NCBI RefSeq assembly: GCF_007744675.1
Contig: NZ_CP036269.1
Coordinates: 2,123,501-2,187,500 of the forward strand
Length of the DNA stretch: 64,000 nt
Direction: 5' to 3'
Source: Gimesia alba
GTDB lineage: Bacteria; Planctomycetota; Planctomycetia; Planctomycetales; Planctomycetaceae
Shown: piece by piece, positions 28,901-40,900 of the stretch
Numbering within the stretch: position 1 is the first letter of the stretch
Layout: each line of letters starts with the position of its first letter
Position numbers and translations under genes: made by a program
Notes under the pieces: model-generated
Told to the model about the DNA's origin: nothing
The model's input: the letters and a program-made list of their open reading frames with translations, nothing else
The model's database searches: none

Positions 28901-31900
28901 GTCGACATCATCGGTTTCGAATGAGAAGATGCCGGAGCGGTCTCCGAAGCTGGAAGCGTCCATCGTAATCGTAAACTGGATCGTGGCCCCAATGCCAACG
29001 GCCTGAGGGGTCAGGTCGGTCGTATAACCAGCTGGAATTGTGATATTGCTGATATTCAGGACCGCGGAACCGTTATTGGTGATTTCAAAGGTTCGCACGG
29101 CGGGAGTCAACAGTTCGGTATCACCGAACTGAATACCGCCGGGATGTCCGTCAACGACCACCGCCGGTGGTGCCAGTACGTCGGTCACATCCGTCAGTTC
29201 GATTTCCGGACCTGCAGAAACCCGTTCGATGCGGATCGCATCGGCGATCACATTGCCATCGGCCAGGTTGGTCAACATGACGGTCAGGGACCGGGTGCTG
29301 ATCGTAAACGTCCCCAGATCTTCCCAGATAGCGCCATCGGCACTGAAGTCATCGGGCAGTAACTGCTGATTCAGATCAACGGTTGCCAGCGGAGTCGCAG
29401 CAATGGTGCCCACATCGGACTGAGCCCCGTCAAAGACCGTAAACGGAGTATCGGTGGCGACGAGCCCGACTGATTGAGGATTGTCCGAAACTGGCCAGGT
29501 CACGGAGACCCGGTATTCTCCCGGTGTCAGGCCGAAGAATTCCCAGAAGGCCTGAGCAGGCCCCGTTCCGGTCGGCGTGTTTCCGTGGACCGAATGAATG
29601 TCGTCTTCGAAACCAGTCCCATTGGTAATGGCGGCCGTTCCATTCGGATGGAAAGCCCAGTCTCCGGTGAGCGTGAAGCCGACATCGCCGTTGTCCACGA
29701 TGAAGCCGGGACTGTCTTCAAATGGACGCACATTTTCGAAGTTCAGATACTGCACGGTACCCACGCCGTCCGCCGTCAGGGAGAAGCCGGTGTCGATCAC
29801 GGACTGTCCCTTGGCGTCGAAGTCCAGCGTATCCAGGCCCCCGCGGCCGTCGGCCGAACGCAGGACCGGTGGTCCGTCGATCGGGAAGTTACCGTCCTGG
29901 GAAAGTGGATCGATGAAGATCAGGTCGTTGAACTCACTACCGACCACGTTTTCCATGAAGCTGGGGTTCGTATCCGGCTGCTGTGGCTGAATCTGTCGCA
30001 GTTCGACCGTGTTGCCGCCGAAGACATCTTGAGGCATGTTGATGATATCGGCATCAAACACGATGCCCTGGCTGGCGAAGCGGAAGTCGATCGTGTCGTT
30101 GCCGTGGATATCGGTGATCACGTCGGCACTGCCGCCGGCCCCTGGTTCCATCAGGAACACGTCGTTGCCGCCGTTTTCGCTGCCGACGCCATTGCCGCCG
30201 CCGTCCAGGTTGTCGTTGCCGAAGCCGTCACCCAGAATGTTGTCATCGTTGTCGCCGGTGATATTGTCGTTGCCGTCACCACCGAAGACGTTTTCGATGC
30301 TGTTGTCATCGTCGCCGCCGCCGGTGCCCAGAGCCAGGCCACCACCAATGTTGGTCGCGGTTCCGGCAAACAGGTCGACGTTCACGCCTGTGGTGTAATC
30401 CCGGTAATCGAGGCTGTCGTTCCCCAGATCCCCGTTCAGGGTGCCGGTGAGGCCCGCTCCGTCACTCAGGTCGAAGCGGTCATCCAGGTTGCCCCCGATC
30501 AGGTTTTCGAAGTCGAGGAAGCTCAGGAACTGTTCCGGTGGTGTGGCCGTGGCGTCACCGCCCGTGGTCGGACGACCGCTCATCAGGTTGGGACGGTCGG
30601 CGATAATGAAGCCGGTATCCGTCGAGGTGATACCCCAGTAGTTATTCAGATCGGGACCTTCCAGCGTATCCCCGCCGGCGGTTCCCAAGAGATCGTCGAT
30701 GTTATCGAAGCCCAGGCTGCCGATGCCGGTACCCAGGATGCTGCCGTTGTTTTCGCGGCCCTGGAAGCCGTCGATGGTTCCCAGACCGGAGAGGGCAATG
30801 TGCACCACGGCGGCATAGGTGGTGTAGTCGATGGTATCGACGTCGCCGCCCCCGTCGATGAAGCCTCGCAGAATGCTGCCAGGCAGGAAGAAGAATTCAT
30901 CATTGCCGGCATCCCCGTTCAGGCGGGTGTCCACGCCCATGGGCGTGCTGCCGTTCTGCAGGGAGAAGTCATCGTCGCCGTTAAAGCCGTTGATCGTGAC
31001 GTTATTCAGGTCTTCCTGAGTCGTCAGGTTCACACTGATGTCATCATTGCCGTCGGTCCCCGTGACGTTCAGGTTATCGATTGCCATATACGTGATATCG
31101 GTGCCCACGGCACTGGTCAGGCCTTCGACGGTGGTCGAAGTGACTTCGAACGTGTCACCAGTCAGATCGCCGGAATCGATGAGGATCAGCGTGTCGTCGC
31201 CCCCTTCGCCGTCAATCATGATCTGAGCATTGATGTTGTCGACGGTATTGCCGGCATCAAAGACATTGATCACGTCATCGCCGGCGGCCGCCAGGATGTC
31301 GATGTTGAGTACGCCCAGCGGAGCCGAATGCACGCGGATCACATCGTTGTCGGCTGCGTTGGTGCCGAACACGTCGTCGGCATCGATTACAATGCTATTG
31401 AGGTTGCTCCCCGGTCCCACAGCGATCAGATCAATCGTGTCGCTTCCGGGGCCGGAGACGACTACCAGATCCTGATATCCATCAAACACCACATTGGTGA
31501 ATCCCCCGTTACCCATGATCTCAGTATAGCTGCTGAGCAAAGAGGGGGAGTCAATCACAATCTGGTTGGTCATGGGGGTATCACTGGCATCGACATGGAG
31601 TTCACCACCTGAATAAGTGAGGAAGTCGAGTCCTCTCAGACGGGCAAACGAGAATCCGAAGTCAATATCGGTGTTCCCTGACTGCGCGGCAACGATATTA
31701 CCGCTCCCCAGGGCATCGTCCATGTCCGAGAAGTAACCGACATCATAGGTGTTGATTGAGGTAATGAGACGAAATGCGTCGTTCATGCCTCCGCCACCAT
31801 CAAAATGGAACGTGATATCGTTGACATCGTAGGTATTGGGGTTAAAGACATCTTCCAGGTAGAAGTCGGCGGCGGCGTTCAGGTGCGAACCGCTGGAAAA

Positions 31901-34900
31901 GCCGACGGCCGGCGCGGCTGTGGCAAAGAAGGGCAGTCCACCAGTCGTTTCGTTGACATGGAGCGCATCGCTGTCACTGGACCCCAGGACGGTGAAGGAG
32001 AGGATATCAGCAATCGCCCCGGTGAAGAAGATACTGGGGTTAATGGCGATTTGCAGATCGGTGCCCGTTGCATCCAGAGCCACATTGATGTCATCAGCGA
32101 CCCCGTCCTGGAAACCGGAGGCGAACATGTCCAGCACCAGGTGGTAAGCCCCCGTGCTGGTGGTGACGTTTTCGATGCTGCTGTAGGTTACCGGCAGTTG
32201 CAGATCGGGTGCCAGGAAGCTGAATTCTCCCGAACCGGCATCCATACCCAGCGTCAGTACCGGCGGATTGGTTAAGCCGCTGAAGTCCATGTTGAGGACG
32301 TCGCCCGGTCCCGGCAATGTGGGATCACCTCCATTGATGGTGATTGGCGAATCGCCCGTCGGCAGAATGTTGAACGTGTCGGTGTCGTCGCCGCCGTTGA
32401 TCGTGGTCAGGGTGGCATCGACGTTCCCCAGCAGATCCACGATCGCTCCGGCTCCGTTGGTAATCGGATCGACGTTGATCGTAATGGTCGTATCAGCGAT
32501 GACTTCGCCCGTCAGAGCGAGCAGGAAGTTATCGCCTGAGTTCAGTACTACATCCGCGCCCGTTGATTCGACCGTGACGCCGGCGTAGATCGTCAAATTA
32601 TCTCCGGGACCGGCACCATCGGTTGAGGTCAGCGTGACGGTGCCAGCCGCGGTCACGTCGTTGTTAACGGTCAGCGGACTGGCGGCGGAAACGGTTACAT
32701 TTCCATTATCTGAAGTGACTCCGTTCAACATCAGGACATCGCCAATAATCAGAGCACCTGTGTTGCTGACCACGACATCATTGTTAATGGTCAAGGCACT
32801 GAGTGTGCTGATGGCGGTATCGATGTCTGCATCCATGGTCGGAGTTCCAATGCCGCCTTGAGCTACAAGGGCTGCCTGACTTGCCGTGATCAGGGTTGTT
32901 TCTCCTAATGTGTTATCCAGGATGGCTCCGTTGGTTGATTCAACGATCACCGTACCACCGGCACTTTGCAGATCGGAAATCAGAACGTTATCAGTGGCAC
33001 TCACAAAAAGCGTGCCTCCTTGAGCGTTCACCAGACCTGCACCGTCAGCCTGGGTGAAAGCTCCGTCGCCGCTCAAGTCAGTATCAGCGATGAGTGTCAC
33101 TGCTGCCGCCGAAGTGGTATCAACGACTGCAGCAGCATTGAGAATCAGATTGTTCTCAGCGAACAGGTTAATCTCACCTCCGTTGGTCTGCACGGTGGTG
33201 TTGACATTCAGATTGTTAAGCGAAGTAAGAGTGATGGAAGCCCCGGTAGACTCCACCGTATCCTCAACATCGATACCAAACATAGAGATCACTGAGATTT
33301 CGCCGGCTGCCGTAATTCCACCGCCAAAAGAACCACCACCGAGATTGACATCTGAATCATTATAAATATGAAAACCACCAGCGGTACTTCCACCGACTAT
33401 GGTTCCTGCGAAGGTCTCCAGACGATCCGCGTTGGTGCCGACTCCCATATTGCCACGGAATCGTGCGTTGGTGGAGGCTGTATTGAAATTAGCACCGTTG
33501 TTATCCAGAATCGCTCCTGTGGTAGAAAGCACATCGATCGTACCTGGTAAAGCAACTAAAGAGGCCAGGAGAATATCTCCACTAGCAGTGATTTTGATAT
33601 TTCCGTTGGGCGCATTCACGGTTCCTATCTGAGTAATCGAATCAGCAGATTCAATGGAGATGAGGTTATAAATATTTTCAATTTCTTCATGGATCAATAA
33701 CTGACCAGTGACAAAGAGGTCAATTCCATGTACTGCCTTAAGACCGAAAACGGGACCAATGCCACCGATGGTCAGTGGTGTAACGCCGGTGCTGTTGATC
33801 CAGATGAATCCGTCTACATCGGCTTCCAAATTATTGACGTTGATGTCCAACGCATCGCCGATTCCACCTACGTAAAATGTTGCCCTTAAAACTGCGGTCG
33901 CTGCCGTCAATTCATCAGTGGCACTTGATCCACCATCGGTGATCGAACCGCCGGTGGCATTGATGACCGCGTTGCCGGTAGTAGTGACATCTTGATCAAA
34001 GATCACGCTTCCCCTGCGTACGGTCAGATCGCCTGAGCCAATGTCGGTGGCGTTGGCCTGGAAAGTGGTTGTGTCACCAACTTTGGCATTGATGGTCAGG
34101 TCTGCATCAAAAGTGCTATCCAGACCTTCGATATTGATCGCATCAATGCCGCTGCCGCCACTAGCTTCGGTATTGATCGTCAGTGTTCCGGTCGGATGAG
34201 TGAAGATGACTAATTCTCCGAGAGTGGAATCAATCTGAGATTCCCCATCGCCGGCATCACCATCATCGGACAAGGTGATGGTTTCGCCTGCTCCGGTAAA
34301 AGTGAAGATACGATCGGTTGCCATGATCGTATCGAGTACCGGTTCCAGGCCGGTGTAGGTTATCGTTGCGGTGCCTTCACCATTAAAGAAGACACTGCCA
34401 TCACTATCGTTGACAAAACGATGTTCTACGGTAGTTGCCGTTCCGCCGAGGATTTCCAGGGTATCGCCGGCGCCATCTTCGCCTCCGGTCCCTCCGTTGA
34501 AGGTGAGACCATCCACCGGATCGAGCAGACCGCCCATCGGGTTGGTGATTCGCAGAATATCATCTCCCTCCAGGCCGTTGAAGGTGAGGGATGTGATGTT
34601 GGTTAACATCACGGGGCCAGTCACAGTTTCTCCCATTCCGCCGACATCAGTGGTGAGGACAAACGTCGCAGTATTGGCATCGATAAAGGTGATTTCGAGC
34701 AGATCGTCTTCACCTGATCCATCAATCACAATGTCACCCGCCCCGAAGAGGGAGAGATCCTGGAAGGCACCGATGTGTGGCGTCATCGTGTTTGCATCAA
34801 CGGCGTGTTCGGATGAACTGAACGCGGCTGTCGAACCAAAGCCGATGGCAAACTGTTCTGCCAGAGAATCTGGGTCAGTAGGTGCATAATTCGGATCGCT

Positions 34901-37900
34901 TTCGTAAGCAAACAACGGATCGCCGAGGATATTGGTTGGGTCCAAAGGCAGATTGGAATTCAGATCGTTGTCGTGGAAGACGTTGTAGGTCACGGTTGCG
35001 TTGGCAGGAGCGAGGACTCCGAACCCTTCAATGGGGGGCAGGGGAGGTTCAGCCTGAATATTCAGGTCAATGTTTGTTCCACCATCACCGGTTGCGACTG
35101 TGGTGCCGGGGGCATCGTCCAGATTCCAGTAAGCGACCAGGCGTGGATCTCCATTCAGGAATGAGGTTCCAACACTGGTTCCGATGATTTCAGCGCGTTC
35201 TGCCGGATTGAGTACTACATCGAACCAGGCGATGTCGTCCATCAGACCGTCGAAGTAGCGACCACTGTCACCGGGGTCACGACCCACATTCATCAGACCA
35301 TTGATCGTATCGATGAATTGCATACTGTCGAAGCTGGACAGGTCTGTGGGGGTGAATCCGGGCAGATAGCCACTGACTTCCGTTCCATCGATGTAAATCC
35401 GCATTTCCGAGGTGGTGTTATCCCACGTGTATTGGATATTGGTCCATGTACCAGCAACGCCAGCACTGCCACCAGATTCAATCACGAAGTCGCCATCATT
35501 TGCGACTCTTCCGTAGAACTGACCTCCACTGTTTGGGCGGAACTGGAATTCCAGACCCTGATTTCCAGGACCTTCAAAGAACTGGTTCCGTTTCCCGGTA
35601 TCTTGCATGTTGACCCAGAAACTCAAGGTACCTTGCGCGCCGACATCGAACGAGGGATCCTGGAATGTGGCAAAATCATCGATGCCGTCAAATTCCAACG
35701 CACCGCCGAATTGTCCCATTCCGGGTCGGAACTCAGGACCGAACGGGCTGATCCCGTTTGCCGAAATATACATCTCGATGCCGTTTTTATTATCAACGGC
35801 AATATTGCCGGCCGCCTGGTCGAAGTCCCAGTGCGCGATTAACCGGGCATCCGCCGAAAGAGTGGCGACGCCATTCATTCTGATCATGTCCCGGTCAGTC
35901 TGATTGAGGACCGCGTTAAACCAGCCGACATCATCCATCAGACCATCGAAGTGCCGATCTCCACTGGCATCGCGGCCGACGGTGACTAACTGGTTGACAG
36001 TGCTGATGATCTCAACCCATTGGCTGAGATCTGCGTCATAGGTAGTGCTGAGGTAGCCAACTTCCGTGCCATCAAGATAGATGTGCATTTCCGGATTCAC
36101 GCCGCCATTAAAATTCCACGTGTATTGGAGATTCTGCCAGACACCTTCCGTTCCACCAGCGCTGCCATCTTGAATAACAACATTATCACCGGTATTGTTA
36201 ACGCCGCGCCCCGGGCTGCCAAAGAACTGCCCGCCGCTGTTCGTTCGATACTGAAACTCAAAACCCAGATCGTCCAGACCTTCAAAGAACTGATTGCGGC
36301 GGCTCTGGTCCTGCATATTGACCCAGAAGTTGAGCGTTCCGGCTGCTCCCACATCAAAGGCAGGATCCTGGAACAGACCAAAGTCATCGACGCCATCAAA
36401 TTCGAGTGCCCCACCAAACACACCGCCAGCAGGATTCCACAGTGGATCATTGGAAGGTTGAGGTCCGTCATATGTGAAGCCGTTAAAGATGTTATCGGTG
36501 ATGTTGACCGATCCCGGGGGAACGGTGAGATTTGGATCAAAGTAAATACCACCAGACTGGGCAAAGTTGCCATCTCCATTGATTGTAGCAGAATCCTGCC
36601 AGTCAAACGTGTTGTGAATGATGTCGACACCATCGGCGGTCATGCCCTGATTGGTAATCGTGACGGTGTAATTCTGGTCGCCCTGTTCCTGGAACGCACC
36701 GGCTTCCAATCCGTTTCCGAAGTAGTTGAAGGAAATTTCACCACTGAAGGCTTCGCTGTTCGGATCGCCCAATGTTCCCTGAGGACCAATGGCGATCGGC
36801 CCCCAGCGGAAGTGATCGGCACGGAATTCATTACGGGTGATCAGGAAGTTTTCACCACTGCCGCTGTTTCCATCACGGATGGCGGCACGTCCGAATTTGC
36901 CTTCAAAGATGGAATCGGAGACTTCCAGATTGTCGGCATTTTCAAAGACGACGGCACTTCGATAGTTGTCACTGAATAACAGATTATTCAGAGTCGTATT
37001 GTCGCCTGTCGTGACAACGACATATCCACGATAGTCGGTTGCCATCGTGTGCGTTTCCCAACCTAACTGGGCGCCACTGATCGACACGTCATTGCCGGAA
37101 ATATGGATCACTTCATCATAGGTTGTCGGAGCGCCTGATTTGCGGATTTCGACATCTTCTTTACCGGCACCAACAATGGAAACCGCCTGGTTCAAGTTCA
37201 GAGTGCCAGTTGTCAGATAAATGCCCGCGGCGACATTAATGGTCCCGCCAATTCCAGCGAGATTGAGGGCATCGCGAAGTTCAGCACCACCGGCGGAACC
37301 AAGAACATTAACCGTGGGAGCATCACCGGAAATACTGGCGGCAAGAATATCGACATCCAGTTCAACGGTTCCACTGGTAACAAACAGATTTCCTGATCCA
37401 ATGTCTGTCGCATTTGTCTGGAAGGAAACGGTATCGTCTGCTCCCGCGTTGATGGTGAGATTCGCGTTGAATTGCTCATCCAGGCCTTCCACGTTCAGGG
37501 TGTCGATGCCACTGCCTCCACCGAGTTCGGTATTGATCGTCAAGGAGTTTGTGGCGTTCACAAAGGTAATCGACTCAGCCAGTGAAGAGTCAATGAAAGA
37601 CTCACCATCATTCAGATCACCATCATCAGACAGTGTGATCGTTTCTGCTGCTCCTGTGAAAGTAAATACTCGATCTGCAACGTCCAGATTGTCAGTGATT
37701 GGTTCCAGGCCGGTATAGGAAATAATCGGAGTCGCTGCCCCATTGATGATAATATTACCTGAGCTGGCATCGACCAAAACATGTTCTACAGAAGTCAAAC
37801 TACCGGTCCGACTCAGAACCAGTTCGTCATTCCCTCCGGTTCCACCGTTAAAGATAATTTGAAGCGGCGTGGTCTCATCGATGCCGGTCAGGTCAACCGT

Positions 37901-40900
37901 GAGCGTGTCATCCTGATTGGGTTCACCTTCAATGACTAAGGGGCCGCCCAGAGAAAGTAAAGGAATTGTAGCGATGGTCATGCCGGAATCATCGTCCGTC
38001 AAAACCAGATTCGGGCCCACTAAGCTGAGTGTGTAGTTGTTGGCTGTTCCATTTACGGGCAGTGTGATCTGTGGTGTTGGATCTTGAACGACAATAGAGA
38101 CATCGTTGCCGTCACCACCTGTGTAAGTCAGGAATGCGGTGAGTCCTGAGACGCCGAGAAAATTGGAAAATTCATGGCCTTCATCCAATCCGCTGAAAGT
38201 ACCGACAACAGGATCAATACCGTCATTGTTGATCAAAACAAACTGTTCGCCTGCAACCGGATCATAGCCGTCGATCAGATTTAAAGTTGCTCCCGCACCA
38301 ATAGTTACAGTTCCCGTGACATCAATCTGATCAAATTCGGTTCCCGGAGTCGTTCCGTTAATCTCAATATCCAGGCTTCCCGCTGGAACGGAATTGGTGT
38401 TAATGGTGATCGGAGCATAAAACAGATCTTCGTTGCTGCCATTGGCTACACTATCGCCATCGATCATCAGCACACCGGTAATCATATTCCCTGCGATCTG
38501 TACGGCGCCGATGGTCATTTCATCCAGTCGCGTCAAACCAGCTGTACTCAACGCCGTATCGGTTACAGAGATGAAATTGTCGATCTGGCTCGTAATGACC
38601 AACCCGGTAGGATCTACGATCAATGCACCAATGGCGCCCAACGTACTTTCAGAACCTTCACCATCCACATAGAGATAGAGTGTCTGCCCGGATGAAAGGC
38701 CAATCGCATCACCACTGGGAGATTGATTCTGGAAATCGCCGGTTAAACCATCGATGAGGGCACCTACATTGGTCAGCGGGCCGTTGGAACCAGCGGCTGT
38801 CGTCCAGAGAACAATATCACCAAAGTTGTTTTGAGCGTAGATGCGACGTTCGCCGTTGATTTCAATGATCCCCCCGCCGCCGGTGGTACCGGAATCGGAG
38901 CCGATTCCCGGAGTCGGGAAGGGGTAGGGGATTAATGTCTCATTGATCCAGGTCTGTCCGCCGTCATTACTGATGGCGTGATACTGACTGGTGACGCTGG
39001 GGCCTGTGCCGGTATGAAAATATCCTTCCAACACGCCGCCGCCCATGTTGAGGATGCTGGCATGGTCGCCTGAGGTCAGGCCAGTCGGACTGGTGATGGC
39101 GCCCAAGACTAAATTTGTTCCGTTCCAGGTATAAGTGGCACGACGGAGTTCTCCCGTGGAACCTCTCCAGAAGAGAATGTTTTCGCCCTGGACTGATTCT
39201 ACATACCGCAGGTCTTCGCTGGGACCTACATCGAGATGCGTGAAGCTGCCCAGATTGATGTTGTTCAGCTCAAACGTATCTCCCTGAATATTGAGGCCAT
39301 TTGTGTGAATGATTCCGGGGCTGAATCCGGGAGCCAATGTCGCTCCATCGGTGACTGTCAGTGTTCCCTGAATATCAGGTGTGCCGCTCAGTGTAATTCC
39401 ACGGTTTACGATCACATTTTCTGTATAAGTTCCTGATTGAACTTCGACTGTTCCGGAAGCATCCACCAGGTTAATGCCGTTTTGAATGCGTGAGCCCATG
39501 CCGGGATCACTGCCCAGTGCATGCACGCTTAAGCTGGATGTGTCAGGCTGGAACCCCGGAGTTGCACCAGATACGTCAGCACCGCTGGTGAGAATCGTTG
39601 AGAAGTCGATTCCTCCATTAGTGATTCCGGCTCCGTCCATCACTCCAACAATCCCGGCTGCGATGACCGTGGCATCGGTCGTGCCCCACCAGTTTCGGAG
39701 TGCATCGAGGTTGGGTTGTGTATCCTGCTGGAAGAAAATCAGTCCTTCGTTATTCACAATACTATTGTCGCGGACCACAACATTGGTGGGGACGCGCGGA
39801 TTGGTCGAGGTACGTCCGATGCGAATTGCATAGTTGGTATCTGTGCCAGATTGGGCAGCTAAGTTGTCATGAATCGAGTTATTCGTGATCTGAATATTAT
39901 CGACGGTTTCACTGACATAAATTACGCCGTTATTACTGCTGCTGCCGCTGATATCGTTTCCACTGACAACCACGTTGGAACGTCCGATGGTAATTCCGTC
40001 CTGAAGCGAATCGATAATGATATTATTGATCACATAGGATGTGGTTGAGTGAGCGTCTTCATAAAAATCGTTGACTTTGATTCCATCATTTGCGTTCATA
40101 TGCCCTAAATTGAGCAGGTTACCTTCAATGGTAATTGCTTCTGAATCGTCAACAAAAATCGCACCGTTTGTGCTGAAAATGTGATCAAATTCATTAAAAC
40201 GGATACTGCTGTTTGAGGATCCATCATAATTCGCCCCGTCCCCGGCTGTATCATGGATATAATTGTACTGGATCGTGGAGTTGGAGGCCTGTTTCAGCTG
40301 AATGCCTTCATCGCCTGACGAGTTGTGAATGATATTGTTTTGGACAATGACCTGGTCTACGGGGTTACTGCTGCGTACCAGGTCTCCCGTTCCGTTGGTA
40401 ATGACCAGTCCGTCCAGTGTCACATTATCTGCATCAATCAAAAAGATCTGGCTGAGGGTTCCGCCGCCGTCAATAATGGCTTCAGTAGTATCATCGGTTT
40501 CATCACGCAGGGAACTGCTGCCGGGACGCGGATCAACGCCGGCTTGAGGGCCTTGGATGGTGACTGTTTTGGTAACATTGATCGTTGCGGAGGGAGTGTA
40601 TGTTCCAGCGGCGACAATAATTGTGCCGCCTTCGGCAACATTGTCGATGGCTTCCTGAATCGTGGCAAAGGCATCCACGCCAAACTCGGTGGCGGGGCCT
40701 CCTGCGTCTGGATCCTGACCTGGAGTTGGATTACTGAAATTGTCATCTACGTAGACCACAGCCGGGCCGTTAAACACAAATTCAATGGCGCCAATGTCTG
40801 GGGCTGATCCTTGTGGGCGAGCAATCCCCAATTGATCTTCAAGACTTGAGGTATCACCATTATCAATAGCGGGACTACCGGGCAGGGGAACGCGAGTCTG

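Noticed and set aside
25649-28924. Further plus-strand open frames of 205-402 codons inside the giant gene
   Set aside because: They repeat at the same phase under each golvesin/ASH unit, so they are shadows of the repeated coding sequence, not genes.
26020-29720. Tandem DNA repeat or CRISPR-like array in the giant gene
   Set aside because: The periodicity is about 800 bases, coding and diverged; there are no short identical repeats with unique spacers.
29474-31612. Long open frame (712 codons) on the plus strand inside the giant gene
   Set aside because: It lies antisense to a continuous domain-rich protein, its translation is low-complexity and Val/Asp/Ile-rich without any domain, and it mirrors codon-position bias of the Asp/Gly/Thr-rich giant gene.
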